In this document: in pieces, positions 34,250 to 46,699 of the stretch
Layout: every line of letters starts with the position of its first letter
Position numbering within the stretch: position 1 is the stretch's first letter
Source of the DNA: Vermamoeba vermiformis
Taxonomy: Eukaryota; Tubulinea; Echinamoebida
Reading direction: 5' to 3'
Length of the DNA stretch: 63,332 nucleotides
Assembly (NCBI GenBank): GCA_045837725.1
Contig: JBEWZL010000286.1
Span: 1-63,332 of the forward strand
Notes under the pieces: generated by a model
Told to the model about the DNA's origin: nothing
The model's database searches: none
The model's input: only the letters and a program-made list of their open reading frames with translations
Made by a program: the position numbers and the translations under genes

Positions 34250-34415
34250 ATGAGAGTCGCGCAAACGCAACGAGCTGTAAGCTCATGCAATAAATTGCGA
34301 ATATCATGTTTTCTTCTATTAAGTTAATAATCGATGCAATTCGGAGCTAGTGAAGCCGGCTGTTTGTGTTCTATTTTTTTCAACAGATCAACACAAACAC
34401 ATCACAATCATAACG

Positions 34416-35243
34416 ATGGACGTTACATCTTGGCTATCATTCGCACCTGCTGTACATATTTTTGCCTTCGCAACTGTGTTTGGTACTATGATCTGGGTGT
34501 CTTTCATTGGTGGTAAGTGACGTCGCAGAACGGATCGTGTCTAATTTTCAAATCAAAATATTAAAATAATATTTGTCAGGTATTATCATGTTCAAGAACC
34601 TCGAGCGCCATGTATTTGGCAACCTCCAAAGGTAAGATATTTTTCATTTTCAAAAAAATCGCTTATACAGTTATATGATTGATAATGCAAATAACGGAAT
34701 ATAATTGTCATGGTAATCATTTAAACGATATTAAAAAATTTTAAATCATCGTATTAATGATTTTCCCCATTGATCAGTCACTTGTTCCCTGCCTATTTCA
34801 AAGTAATCGCTTTGTGCTTGATCATCATGATGGGTACTTATGTGGCTGTTCATGACGATATCATTCCTCAACTTAAAGCTCAAGCCAAGGTATTCGACCT
34901 CAGCGCTCTTTACAACTCGATCCACCCTCGTCAGTTCCTCGTTATGGCCTTTGGTTTCCTATTCAACTTCTTCAACATGATTTATGTTGGTCCCAAATCC
35001 ACATCGGTGATGTTTGCTCGTCACAAGCTCGAGCGTAAGAAGAATTTGACTGCCCAAGAGACAGACGAGGTTCAAAAGCTCAGCAGAAAGTTTGGCTCGC
35101 TCCACGGCCTCTCGTCTACCCTCAATTTATTCGTAAGTTCACTACAACGCTGCGTTTAGCGGGATCTGACATTCTTGTTCGATCAGGTTATGGCTTGCTT
35201 GTTCCAACATTTGATTTTAATCTCACGCCATTTGTCGTTCTAA
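34416..35243 (+). CDS. TMEM205-like membrane protein (DUF4149)
   Basis: Four exons (34416-34512, 34580-34631, 34778-35132, 35187-35243) join in phase to about 186 residues. Four hydrophobic helices are seen. The first leads into FGTMIWVSFIGGIIMFKNLE, which matches the TMEM205 pattern FGxxxWVxFxxG. RHVFGNLQSHLFPAYF follows and matches the HxFGxxQSxLFPxYF motif. The C-terminal FGSLHGLSSTLNLFVMACL corresponds to the family's FxxxHGLSSLxNL helix. In animals TMEM205 is linked to platinum resistance and vesicle traffic; the biochemical role is unknown. The gene starts 167 bp after the kinase stop on the same strand. Confidence 0.87.
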
Positions 35244-35370
35244 AGAGCTGTCTAATGGCATAAAATAACAATAAATTGCGCGTTGCCCGAAATAGGCGCA
35301 ATTTTATGCATATTTTGTCGTGTGACATTTTGGTTGCAATTCAGAATCTGATTTATATTTCCTCGTCCTA

Positions 35371-36850
35371 ATGCAGTATCAGCATAATAGGCCTAATAAC
35401 CAGCGGGGAGGATTGCCTCAGTCGGCATCCTCCCATTATGTTTCGCTGGACGACGATCTGGATAACCAAAATTTAGATACTACGCCTCCCCGCTCGCCCC
35501 GATCGCCTAAATCACCTCGAAGTATGGAGACAGATAAAAAACCAACGTTTTGGAATAAAGTAGGAGGTGCTTTTGCGAAATCCGGGGTTGCTTTGAAGCA
35601 AGCTAGCGAAAAAATGAAAGAATTAACCATAGAAGGAGCTGGAAAAATTAAAGAAACAACAAATACTGCTGTAACTCACGTAAAAGTAAAAATAGACGAG
35701 ATAAAACGTAAGTATCAATTATTCAATAATTCAAATCCAACAAAATCGCTTTATATCGAAAGTTTGTAATAGAACATTGGTGCTAATTTGCCAAAAAAAT
35801 ATTCGTGATCGTAATTTCTTCAGCTTGTAGATTAGCTCGGTTTTCACGATCGAAATTTACTGAACAGTCTTTTAAATCAATCCATTTCACTTAATTAAGG
35901 ATAAGTATTTCTTGTAGAGCGTAATCAAGGTAGTCCCAATGCTGAAGGCGGTGACCAAACAGAACAAAATAATGGTGATCATCGTCGTGTTAAGAGCACT
36001 CCACCGCCCATTTCACGCCCTACACCTGTTGCTGTACCACCGAAGGCACCAGGTCTCGTGTTTGGTGTGCCCTTGGCAAATGTACTTAAGGACAAGAATG
36101 GACAACCGTGGCCTTCGAGCATTCCTCCCATCGTTGAAGATACTGTCAATTACTTAGAGGCCCGAGGTAATAGCGATGATCAGTATCAGCGAGCACTAAG
36201 CTAATACTAGTATATAGCTCTGAAAGAAGAGGGTTTGTTTCGCATCTCTGCCGCGCTGTCTGATCTGCAGGTTTTGAAAGCAAAATATAACACAGGTGAG
36301 TGCATATATGTTATTGCTGTGCTTTGATTAATTACCTCTTCTGTAATTAGATGTGAAAATCGATTTGTCCAATGTTTTGGATCCACACTTAGTTGCCAGC
36401 CTGTTGAAAATGTTTTGTCGGGAATTACCCGAAACTTTATTCACCAATCAGCTGCTGACGCCTCTAACGCAAGCTGCGGCATGTAAGTACTCGGCATTGT
36501 GCTCCGAAGTTGTCTTCACGTGCACACATTAATTATGATTGAAACAAATTCGGATGATCCGCAGTTGTGTGAACGATTCTTATTGAATTACAATAATAAT
36601 TGTATATTTAGCTTCCAACGACAAAGCTCAGGCAGTGACTGCCGTGTCAAAAGTAACCGTTTTCTTGCCCAAAGCGAACAGACTTATTTTGGGCAGGATT
36701 TTTACCTTATTGCGCAAAGTAGCCGACAATTCAGCAATCAACAAGATGACTGAAGGAAATTTGAACATCATATTTAGTCAAGTATTTCAAATACCACCAG
36801 ATCTTTTTGACGTTTTGATCTCGGATCCTCGCCGTGCCTTCCGATTGTAG
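35371..36850 (+). CDS. RhoGAP-domain protein
   Basis: Five exons encode about 390 residues. The first exon (35371-35707) gives a disordered Ser/Pro-rich N-terminus (TTPPRSPRSPKSPRS) and then an amphipathic helical stretch (NKVGGAFAKSGVALKQASEK). A proline-rich linker (STPPPISRPTPVAVPPKAPG) leads to the RhoGAP domain: FGVPLANVL, SIPPIVEDTVNYLEA, KEEGLFRISAALSDLQVLK with the arginine finger in LFRIS, then DPHLVASLLKMFCRELPETL, and at the end NLNIIFSQVFQIPP. The domain speeds GTP hydrolysis by Rho/Rac GTPases. It is close to the C-terminus. The N-terminal helix could bind membranes (inference). Serine-proline sites suggest phosphorylation. Confidence 0.88.
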
Positions 36851-37313
36851 ATTAGTAAGAATATGTCAATGTACATACCGTGTATTATAATAAATATTAA
36901 CGTGAATAATAACAGGAAGGCTGCTCTGCCGAAATACGAAATTAGCCGGCTCATTTCAGCCGTCAGCGTGAGCTTAAACTTTTTTCGTTTTCGTTTTTTT
37001 GGTTGTAATATCGAAATCGCAGCCAAGCAATACGCAACAGAACGGCTTAAGAGGCTCTGCACGTTAGTGAATACTGTAAGTACACAACCTTTCTTTTGTT
37101 AAAAGTTACAGCTTGTGCTGAGTTCTGAAGTCTTCTGATAGAATGATTGAACTTTTAATACCATTAATTCGATATTTTTCTCTATCGGTATGCTTACGAC
37201 AGTCAACTAGCAAACAGTACATCTACGTAATCTTTTCGTGCTTGTGAATCGAAAAACTACATCCAATTTTTAGGATTTGTATACCTAATTTAATAATTAA
37301 TTCTGCAAAGGTT
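36851..37313. other. Intergenic region upstream of the kelch-receptor kinase
   Basis: No supported gene. A short plus-strand frame at 36863-37102 is AT-driven and unlike a protein. It should contain the RhoGAP terminator and the promoter of receptor kinase 1. Confidence 0.4.
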
Positions 37314-40300
37314 ATGGCACGTACCAAACTGCTCTTTACTGCTATTGCGTTGCTGGTCAGCTTAACTGTCGCGGATGTGGAATTCAAGTCTGCAACATTG
37401 TCAGCTCCAAGAGCAGGATTTTCAGCAATCGAAGCAGGATCCAAAGTCTATTTTATTGGTGGCTTCGAATACGGAGATCAGAGAGCAACAAGCACAATCG
37501 AAGTTTACGACTTGGTTGCACAGAACATGTCATCACCTCTTCAACTCAACACTTCTCGTGCCTTTATCACTCCAGTTGTTATCGAGCCAAATATTTACAT
37601 GATTGGCGGAATTTATTACACGACTCCGGCATTTGTGTACGATGCACAACAACGTCAATTCATCAATTACGGCAATGGACCTACTGTTGTTAATTCTTTG
37701 AAATCGGCTCTATTTGGTTCTCTATTGGCAAGAATTGGCGATAATGGAGTTGACATCCTTGACGCGCAGCAAGGTCGATGGATTGATACTACACCACTTC
37801 GCAAGTTATTAACCGACATGGCACTCTGTGCAATTTTCAGCGAAGAAGGAGTAGTGATAGTACTCGGCGGCGTCAATGTCACGACTGGTGTCTACTCAAG
37901 CTCAGCGTGGGTGTATGACATGTCTAGCGGCGACATGCACGAGTATGCCAACATTGTGCCTGAGCAATTTTTAGCAGCCAATGCCATCCAATCTTTTGGT
38001 TCTAATGGCGTGGTCGCTATCGACATAGGCAGTGCTGTTCTACTTCATCACTTGGGGCGACGAACTTGGAGATCCGTCACTTTTTCCCCCCTGTTGGAGG
38101 TGGTATCTTTACCCGACCTAACAATTCTGCGCAACATGTCTTCTTTGGCGACATTTAACTGGAGTGACACTACCGACCAATTAGTGTATGAAATCGCCTA
38201 CAATACCGATTTACAACATGTATTCGTTGTCAACAATACTGCCGTCTACGTCATACTACAACTTGGACAAATGGTTTTCTATATTTATCACGTCGATTTG
38301 CAAATGTGGGTTGCCATGCCAACATCAGCCCCGACGTTCACGGGTGTTAGAATCAGTGTTAACCTCGACTCTGGCTGGCATATATTCGCAACAACTTCCA
38401 ATTTGGTCTACGGCTACAACCCTACATTGGTCAAATTGTACCAAGTGCAGGACGTTACCTTTACGGGTGGAGTGAAAGCCCTCATTTCTGCCGAGGAGGC
38501 GGATCAAGTCTACATTATCGAAAATGGGCAAGTGACGAAGACACAATTCTCAGCCACAGGGGCTACAAGTTTGATTCAACAACAGCCTTGCGCAATAGTT
38601 CCTGTTGCTCGTATTGGCTCAGATTTCTTGGACTTACAAGGACGAGTTACAAGTGTTAACAACTTGACCCAAGTAATCGATTTTGCCTTCCCAACTCATG
38701 AGTTCATAAACAACGGTGAACAATTCGTGATTGTTATTAATAATCACCGGGACTCTGCTATGATGAATTACAAGCAAGTAGATATCTACAACTACGTCAC
38801 GAACGAGTGGGCCGATTCCATTGACCTGCCAATGGAGCTGACAGGTACTGTCGTGGTGAATTGGTTCTACTCAGCAGCAGCACTGGACAACAAACTCGTG
38901 GTGTGGATGTACAATGCGATGGCAGTCTATGATCCAATCACGAGCAACTGGACCACCTACACAAACTACACTCAGAGCCCGATCAACAACGACAAAACAG
39001 CCATTCATATTCCAGTCCCGACAGCACAGGGGTCAGCGTTCATGCGCACGGACAATAACACTATGGACGTATTTTCACCGAGTTTACTACCTGCCTGGAA
39101 CTCAACATCGCCTGCGCCTGAAGTTGAAGACACCATCACGTACAAATTTCAACAATGTTTAGTGCACAATGACAGTCAGCTGTTTATCACCAGTATCGCT
39201 GTGTCCCAAACTGGCATCAGCTACAACACGTTGTACATCTATAATGTGCACTCAGGCACGTGGGAATACCAGCAACTACCCAATGCGCTGACAGCGATCT
39301 CGATAATAGCGCTCGCGGGAGACTACTTGCTGTCAATGAACAATGGAATATTGAGCTACTGGGACTTGATTAACCGGAACTGGTACGATCAGGTGCTAGA
39401 CTTCAGATTGTCCAGTCCCGCAATTGCCCTCGAGACGAGCGCCAATGTCACTTTCATCGCTGGTGGCATCAACTCCTTCAACACTTATTCAAATGCACTC
39501 ATGGTCATTCCGCACAGTGCAATCACGATCAATGCACCAATATCAAACGGGGCCGCACCTACTGACCAACTCGCCCCATCATCTGGCCTAAGTGAAGGAG
39601 AGCTAATTGTCGTCATAGTCGTACCCGTGGCAGTAGTACTGATTGCTGGAGCCCTTCTGGTCTTCTTTTTAGTGCGAAGAAACAAGCGAAGAAGAAGACA
39701 AGGCAGCTCGAGCACAATTATTGGTCTCGCAGGCAAGTACGGACAATGGTTCATTCCTTTCGAGAGCATCAGGTTTGGTGATCAGCTCGGTCAAGGAGCA
39801 AGCGGACAAGTGTTTAAAGGCACGTGGAACAGCACAACAGTGGCACTCAAAGTGAGCATGACACAAGCAAACTCGACAGTGATTGGTGAACTCGAACTGA
39901 TGATGCAACTTCGACCACATCCAAATGTCATTCAATTGTTCGGATTCAGCGTGCATCCTGAGACTGACAGCATCATCTTGGTCATCGAGTACTGCAGCGG
40001 AGGGTCACTGGACGATGCTCTTTTTGATACCAAGCGGTCATTATCAGTGCAACAAAAGCTCTCGTGGCTCATCGGAATGGCAAAAGGTCTCGAACACTTG
40101 CACGCAAACAACATTGTGCATCGTGACATTGCAGCGAGAAATGTGTTGTTGCATCAGAACGAGCCCAAGATCACAGACTTTGGCATGTCACGACTGATGG
40201 ACTCAGACAAACAACGAGGCACAACAAAGTCCGAACTTGGACCCATTCGATGGATGGCACCTGAGTCACTCAAAAGCAAAGAGTATTCCAACAAGTCTGG

Positions 40301-40585
40301 TACGTGCTTCCGTGATTCTATGGTCATTCTTACTCATGTTATCGTGCAGATATCTGGTCGTTTGGTGTTCTGATGTTCGAAGTCATCGCACAAAGTGAGC
40401 CACACATCGATGCAGATCCAATCGAGATTGGTCGACTGATTCGTGACAACGGTCTCACTCCAACCATTCCATCTTCGTGCCCTTCAGAACTCGCACAACT
40501 GATGAAAGAGTGCTGGCACATGTCACCTGACAAGCGAATATCAATTGACGAGATTGTGCTTCAACTCGAAGCCATCAAAAATTAA
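37314..40585 (+). CDS. Kelch-ectodomain receptor kinase of tyrosine-kinase type (copy 1)
   Basis: Two exons (37314-40299 and 40350-40585) encode about 1,073 residues. A signal peptide (KLLFTAIALLVSLTVA) leads to a large extracellular region with kelch-like beta-propeller repeats (SKVYFIGGFEYGDQRAT, IYMIGGIYYTTPAFVYDAQQ, VVIVLGGVNVTTGVYSSSAW) and many N-glycosylation sites. One helix (VVIVVPVAVVLIAGALLVFF) is followed by a basic stop-transfer RRNKRRRRQ. The cytoplasmic kinase has GQGASGQVF, VALKV, HRDIAARN, ITDFGMSRL, GPIRWMAPES and DIWSFGVLMFE. HRDxAARN and PIRWMAPE are the signature of tyrosine rather than serine kinases; actual specificity is untested. The intron splits the DIWSFG motif. 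The gene is followed in tandem by a close paralogue. It probably senses an extracellular carbohydrate or protein; the ligand is unknown. Confidence 0.88.
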
Positions 40586-41104
40586 AGCGTGGATGTCCAG
40601 ATCCAGATCTTAACAGGCGATGGACTAATTAATTGGCGATTGCACTCGTCCCACTCCAAAGATGCGCAAGATTCAAATTGGCGCCAATACTGAAAACTGA
40701 AAATTCACGAACATCATTTCCAAAATAAACCTGTCAACAATGACGTTTGACACCAGCACGTTGCTTTATTTGAATTGATTCTTCGAACAAACGCACGGGA
40801 TAGGTGCAATTACTAGCTTCCTATTAGCGCAAAAGAATTGCGTTGCGGATTCAGATCTTTGGTGTCGATTTCATGGTGTTAACGGTGTTTTATTCCTGGC
40901 TATAGGTAAAACGGTAACGTGACAATTTTTATAAATGCAAAATGATTTAAATACGAATAATAAATTATTTCTGGTCATAATAATTTCAGGCTAATTCGAT
41001 TTGACATAATTAAATCAGACCTTCTGTTGAATACAGTGTAATTATCGAAGAGAAGATAACTTGCAATATCCGAGCACTATTAATAATTTTATTTAAGAGC
41101 AAAC
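40586..41104. promoter_or_regulatory. Spacer between the tandem receptor kinases
   Basis: No coding frame. It contains GTCCAGATCCAGATCT near 40592 and GATTCAGATCT near 40850, more of the GATC-rich words seen across the window, and should hold the copy 2 promoter. Confidence 0.4.
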
Positions 41105-44100
41105 ATGACAGCACTCAACAAACTGCTCTTCGCTACTATTGCATTGCTAGTCAGCATAACTGTCGCGGATGTGGAATTCGGGTCAACATTGTCAGCTCCA
41201 AGAGCAGGATTTTCAGCAATCGAAGCAGGATCAAAAGTCTATTTTATTGGTGGCTTCGAATACGGAGATCTGAGAGCAACAAGCACAATCGAAGTTTACG
41301 ACTTGGTTGCACAGAACATGTCATCACCTCTTCAACTCAACACTTCTCGTGCCTTTATCACTCCAGTTGTCATCGAACCAAATATTTACATGATTGGCGG
41401 AATAGACTACAGCAACCCTCCGTTTGTGTATGATTCGGCGCAACGTCTGTTCGTCAACTACACGACCGGCCCAACTGTAGCCAAACCACGTAGTCTAACT
41501 ATGCACAACTCTTATCTGTCCGTGATTGGCAGTAATGGAGTTGACGTATTTGACTTGCAACTCGGTGCTTGGAAAGACACTGCGCCACTCAGGACTGTAC
41601 TGTCCGAGTTGGCCAAGTACACCCTCTTCAGTACAGAAGGAGCTGTGATCGTCCTTGGAGGTGTCAACGTCGTGACAGATGTCATCTCGCACTCAGCGTG
41701 GGTGTACAACATTGCCGGTGGTGACTTGCAGGAGTATCCTAACCTGCTGCCGGCATCTTTAACATCATTGAATTCTGATTCAGATATCGCAATCACCGCG
41801 CTTGGGTCCGACGGAGTCATCACAATCGACGGAGCGGGTCTCGTACTGCTTCATCATTTGGAGCGGCGACAATGGCAAACATTCGAGTTCCCAGGCCTCG
41901 GTCGTGTACTCTCTTCATCGAATATGACCTTCCTGTTCAACAGTTCGATCGTAGCAGCATTTGATTGGAACACTAACGACGCTGTGTATGAAAATATCAC
42001 CGATTTAAGACACACATTCATGGCCAATGGTGTTGCAGTCTACCTCAAATTAGGCAACTCAAACACGCTGTTTCGCTTGTACAATCCCGACACGAGAGAA
42101 TGGAACACGACCAACATACTGCCAACCACGTTCTATTATGTTTCACCTAGCGTCACTCTCAAGTCTGGCTGGCACGTCTTCGTAACTCCAGCATCTGCCG
42201 TCTATGGCTATCATCCAGTGCTCAATGCGTTGCATCAATTAACGGATGCCGACACGGGATTTTACTTGAAGGATATCAAGGCACTGATCCCTGCCGAGGA
42301 GACAGACCAAGTATTTGTCTTTGAAAACGGCACAATAACTAAGACTCAGTTCACAGCCGCAGGCGTTACAAATCACATTAAGAAACAGAACTGCGCTGCT
42401 AACTTCGTACCCATTATTCGCTTTGGCTTGGACTTCTTAGACAAGGACGGTCGATTGATGAACTTGAACCGCTCAACCTTGGTTACATCACCGAATGTCA
42501 ACTTACTCAAGAAGTTAGCGACGTACAACGACGAGCACTTTGTTCTAATGGAAGGGGAGGAATCTAAGGACATTGGAGCGGTGAATTACAAGCAAGTAGA
42601 TGTCTACAACTACGTCACCAACGAGTGGACCGATTCAATTGACCTCCCAGTGGAGCTGACGGGTACTGTCGTGGTGAATTGGTTCTACTCAGCAGCAGCA
42701 CTGGACAACAAGCTCGTGGTGTGGATGTACAATGTGATGGCAGTCTATGATCCAATCACGAGCAACTGGACCACCTACACGAACTACACCGCGAGATTGA
42801 ACAACAGCACCAACGCAGATATTCATACTCCAGTCCCAACAGCACATGGATTGGCGTTTATACGCACAAACAACAGATCTTTGGACGTGTTCTATGCTGA
42901 TACACTGCCCTCATGGAACTCGACATCATTGGCACCGACAGTCGAACAACGCACGCAGTACAATCTGTTGCAATGCTTAGTGTACAATGACAGTCAGCTC
43001 TACATCACTGTACTTACCCCTGCAATCTTCAACACGTTGTACATCTACGACATTGCCACCGACACGTGGCAGTACACACAGTTGCCTAACGCAGTCAAAT
43101 CCGTGCCGACAATCGCTCTTGCTGGCAACTACTTGCTGTCCATGAATGAAGGCGTGTTGTCCTACATTGACCTAAGGACTGGAGTTGAAAGAAGCCAAAC
43201 TTTGAACTTCACTTTGAGCCCTGCTATTGTGCTTGAAACAAGTGCTAATGTCACTTTCATCGCTGGTGGCATCAACGGCTATGGCGCTTATTCAAATAGA
43301 CTAATGATTATCCCACACGAAGCTATTGCAGTTAATGTGCCTACCTCCAACGTTGCTCCATCAGAGCCGGGATCTGCCAGTCCCAGCGTCGGGAGATTGA
43401 GCGACGGCGAATTGGCGGTAGCAATCGTAGTGCCTGTTATTGTATTAATAGCTGCAGCCATTCTGGCCTTCTTTTTAGTGCGAAGAAACAAGCGAAGAAG
43501 AAGACAAGGCAGCTCCAACACAATGATTGGTCTCGCAGGCAAGTACGGACAATGGTTCATTCCTTTCGAGAGCATCAGGTTTGGTGATCAGCTCGGTCAA
43601 GGAGCGAGTGGACAAGTGTTCAAAGGCACGTGGAACAGCACAACAGTGGCACTCAAAGTGAGCATGACACAAGCAAACTCGACAGTGATCAGTGAACTCG
43701 AACTGATGATGCAACTTCGACCACATCCAAATGTCATTCAGTTGTTCGGATTCAGTGTGCATCCTGAGACTGACAGCATCATATTGGTCATCGAGTACTG
43801 CAACGGAGGGTCATTGGACGATGCTCTATTTGAGGTTAACCAAGAGATACCGTTGCAGCAAAAGCTGTTGTGGCTCCTTGGCATGGCAAAAGGTCTCGAG
43901 CACTTGCACGCAAACAACATTGTGCATCGTGACATTGCAGCGAGAAATGTGTTGTTGCATCAGAACGAGCCCAAGATCACAGACTTTGGCATGTCACGAC
44001 TGATGGACTCAGACAAACAACGAGGCACAACAAAGTCAGAACTTGGACCCATTCGATGGATGGCACCTGAGTCACTTAAAAACAAAGAGTACTCCAACAA

Positions 44101-44396
44101 GTCTGGTACGTGCTTACTCACCATTATATGGTCATTCGTACTCATACTGTCGTGCAGATATCTGGTCGTTTGGTGTTCTGATGTTCGAAGTCATCGCTCA
44201 AAGTGAGCCGCACATTGATGCAGATCCAATCGAGATTGGTCGACTGATTCGTGACAACGGTCTCACTCCAACCATTCCATCTTCATGTCCTTCAGAACTC
44301 GCACAACTGATGAAAGAGTGTTGGCGCATGTCACCTGACAAGCGAATATCAATTGAGAAGATTGTGCTTCAACTCGAAGCCATGCAAAATGTTTAA
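41105..44396 (+). CDS. Kelch-ectodomain receptor kinase of tyrosine-kinase type (copy 2)
   Basis: Two exons (41105-44105 and 44158-44396) encode about 1,079 residues with the same order as copy 1: signal peptide, kelch-like ectodomain, one helix (AVAIVVPVIVLIAAAILAFF), RRNKRRRRQ and a kinase with HRDIAARN, GPIRWMAPES and DIWSFG. The intron is at the identical codon. Some blocks are almost identical to copy 1 at DNA level (N-terminal 90 residues, the VDVYNYVTNEW region, the kinase core) whereas the middle ectodomain has diverged strongly. That pattern suggests gene conversion or selection for a different ligand. All catalytic residues (VALKV Lys, HRD Asp, DFG Asp) are kept. Confidence 0.88.
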
Positions 44397-44460
44397 ACCA
44401 CAACGATTCTTGTAGCATTAAAGCTGTTTTAATACTTAGAAGGGACGAACACCGATGAGT

Positions 44461-46574
44461 TTAAGCAAAAGGCTTGTTGTTGAGGAAGGCAGTCAACATA
44501 GCCAAGGCGTTAGCGGGCTGATCCATGGGTACCATGTGACCAGCTTCGAAGACACGCAAGAAAGTCAAGCCCTGAGCGGTCTTGGAGGTACCAGCTTGCT
44601 TGCCCTTGACGTTCCAAGCGTTCTCAGGGGCCTTGTTGTAAGCATCCTACACGCGCACAGTACGTTAGTAACAGAGCGGAGATTAAGCGGCTCAAACATA
44701 CCTTGCCAGGCCAGTCCATATTGGCAACCCAACGTTGACCACCGATGTAGTTGCAGATGAAGTCCTTGTCACCGCTGTAGACTAAGACGCGGACATTAGC
44801 AGCCAAGATCTTAGGAACGTCAACGGCAAAGTTGCCAATCCAGTCGTCGAGGAGCATCGAGTAGACCTAATGGACATTATTAGAACCAAGCTCAATAGTC
44901 ATTAATTCCGTACCATCTTGTTGCACGAGGTCCATTGAGCCTTGGGTGAGACACCAAGGGCCTTTCTGACTTTATCTTGCTGTAAGAAACGTGAGAAACA
45001 GGACACAAGAGGTGACGAATGGTTCAACGTACAGCCAAGAACTTGGACAGAGGGTCAAAGTCGTAGCACAAAGGAGGATACTCGCAGGGAATACGAACGT
45101 CGTAGACCTTCATAGACGTTAAGAAAGACTTGGTTATGGAGTACACGAGGTACTGCTTACGTTGATTGATCGGCCAGCAGCAGCTTCAGCACCGAGCAAA
45201 GCACCCTTGGAATTTCATATTAGCGAGCGTCGAATCGCAGAAAAGTGCTTCTAACTTACTTCAAGAGCCAAGTTGCACTCTTCGAGAGCCAAAGGCCAAA
45301 CACCAGACAAGATCAAAAGCTCGCAAGCTGTCAAAAAAAGAGTTGGTTATGTTAACACGTGTCAAATATTTTTGCTCAGGGCGCTTACTAGGATAGAGCA
45401 CGTCGTCGTAGAGAAGCTTTTCAACTTCAGGCAAGAGACCGTTTTCGTAGAGCAAATCAGCGTTGGAGCCGTATTGGATGCGAGGATCGACCCAACCGTT
45501 ACCAATGCCAACACCTTGCAAGTTGAGGACGGGATTGCCACCCTTAGCATTGCCGTCAACAATACGAGCACCCTGTTGATAGTAGCCGATAAGCACATGA
45601 CCAAAACACGTTTGACATCACGTTACTTACAATAGCAGGGACGTAGTGTCCCGCGTAAGACTCGCCGATGATGAAGAAAGGCAACTTGCTGTATTGAGGG
45701 TATTGCGCAAAGAACTTTTGCAAGAACTACAGATGATAAAGGCCGTCAGTGACTATTTAACTGTACCTATAAGATGAGAATAGACGCACTTGGTACATGT
45801 CTTCAGCGACGCCAGTCTCGTCGGTCACGTAGTCAGAGTAGTGATCCGCATAAGAGAATCCAGTGCCGACAGGTTGATCGACGTACATGATATTAGCGTA
45901 GTTGTTCCAGCTGTAAGGATTGGTAGTGACGGTCATGTTCTGATCCATGAGGTAAGGTCCGTTTTCCTAATGAAAAAATAAGGCACGGATCTTCCGTTTC
46001 TATTATACTTACGTAGAACAAAGCCAATTGAGAAGAGCAACCAGGACCACCTAAAAATCGCATTTTAATTGACAGAGAAGCGTGGATTTCGAAAAGCAAA
46101 TCTGTTACCAGTCAACCACAAGACAAGAGGAGCGGTCTTAGGGTTATTTCGTGCTTCAAAGAACCAGTAGAAGATGTGAGTACCACTGTCAGTCAAAGTT
46201 CCATTGACGGTGACATAGCTGAAAGAAAAGTGTCAGATCCGTTCACCTATAACATCGAATATATCGTCATAATAATAAGACAATAATTTATATTATTTTA
46301 ACGAAGAATAGTCGTAAAATATTTCTGACATTTGTCATTTATCTAAAAATATCAATATTTGTTTATTGAGCTCAATTGCTTACCCAGAGTATTGTTGAAC
46401 CTTCTCAGGACCCTATATTAATTTGCAACAATGTTAAAATCCATCAACGATTATTTTACACGATGCTGAAGTTTGTTCCGGATTTGCTCGAGAAAAGATT
46501 CTTACCCAGCCGCCAGCAACGGCCAAAGCCACGCACAAAGCTGCAATAACCAAAGCAATCAACGATTTGTTCAT
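44461..46574 (-). CDS. Serine carboxypeptidase (peptidase S10), secreted or lysosomal
   Basis: About nine exons run from ATG at 46574 ([20 protein letters not shown], a signal peptide) to TAA at 44461-44463. The enzyme removes C-terminal amino acids at acid pH. Evidence: [20 protein letters not shown] (oxyanion region), [13 protein letters not shown], the catalytic Ser in [11 protein letters not shown], the catalytic Asp in [15 protein letters not shown], and the catalytic His in [16 protein letters not shown]. Length (about 450-470 residues) is normal for the carboxypeptidase Y/CPVL class. No membrane anchor is seen at the C-terminus, which ends NNKPFA. Location in a lysosome-like vacuole or outside the cell is inferred from the signal peptide. 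It converges on receptor kinase copy 2 with about 65 bp between stops. Confidence 0.92.
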
Positions 46575-46699
46575 GTTTGGTCGCGTGTCTCAAAAAATAG
46601 ACATAAAAACATTCGCACAAAACTTTTATTTTCAAATCCACGCCTTCTACGAGTAACACGGCTCCACTTTTGTAAATATATTATTGACGCACTAGAGCC

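Noticed and set aside
36863-37102. Frame of 79 codons downstream of the RhoGAP gene
   Set aside because: The AT-rich translation (INVNNNRK and FFRFRFF) and lack of splice partners suggest non-coding spacer.
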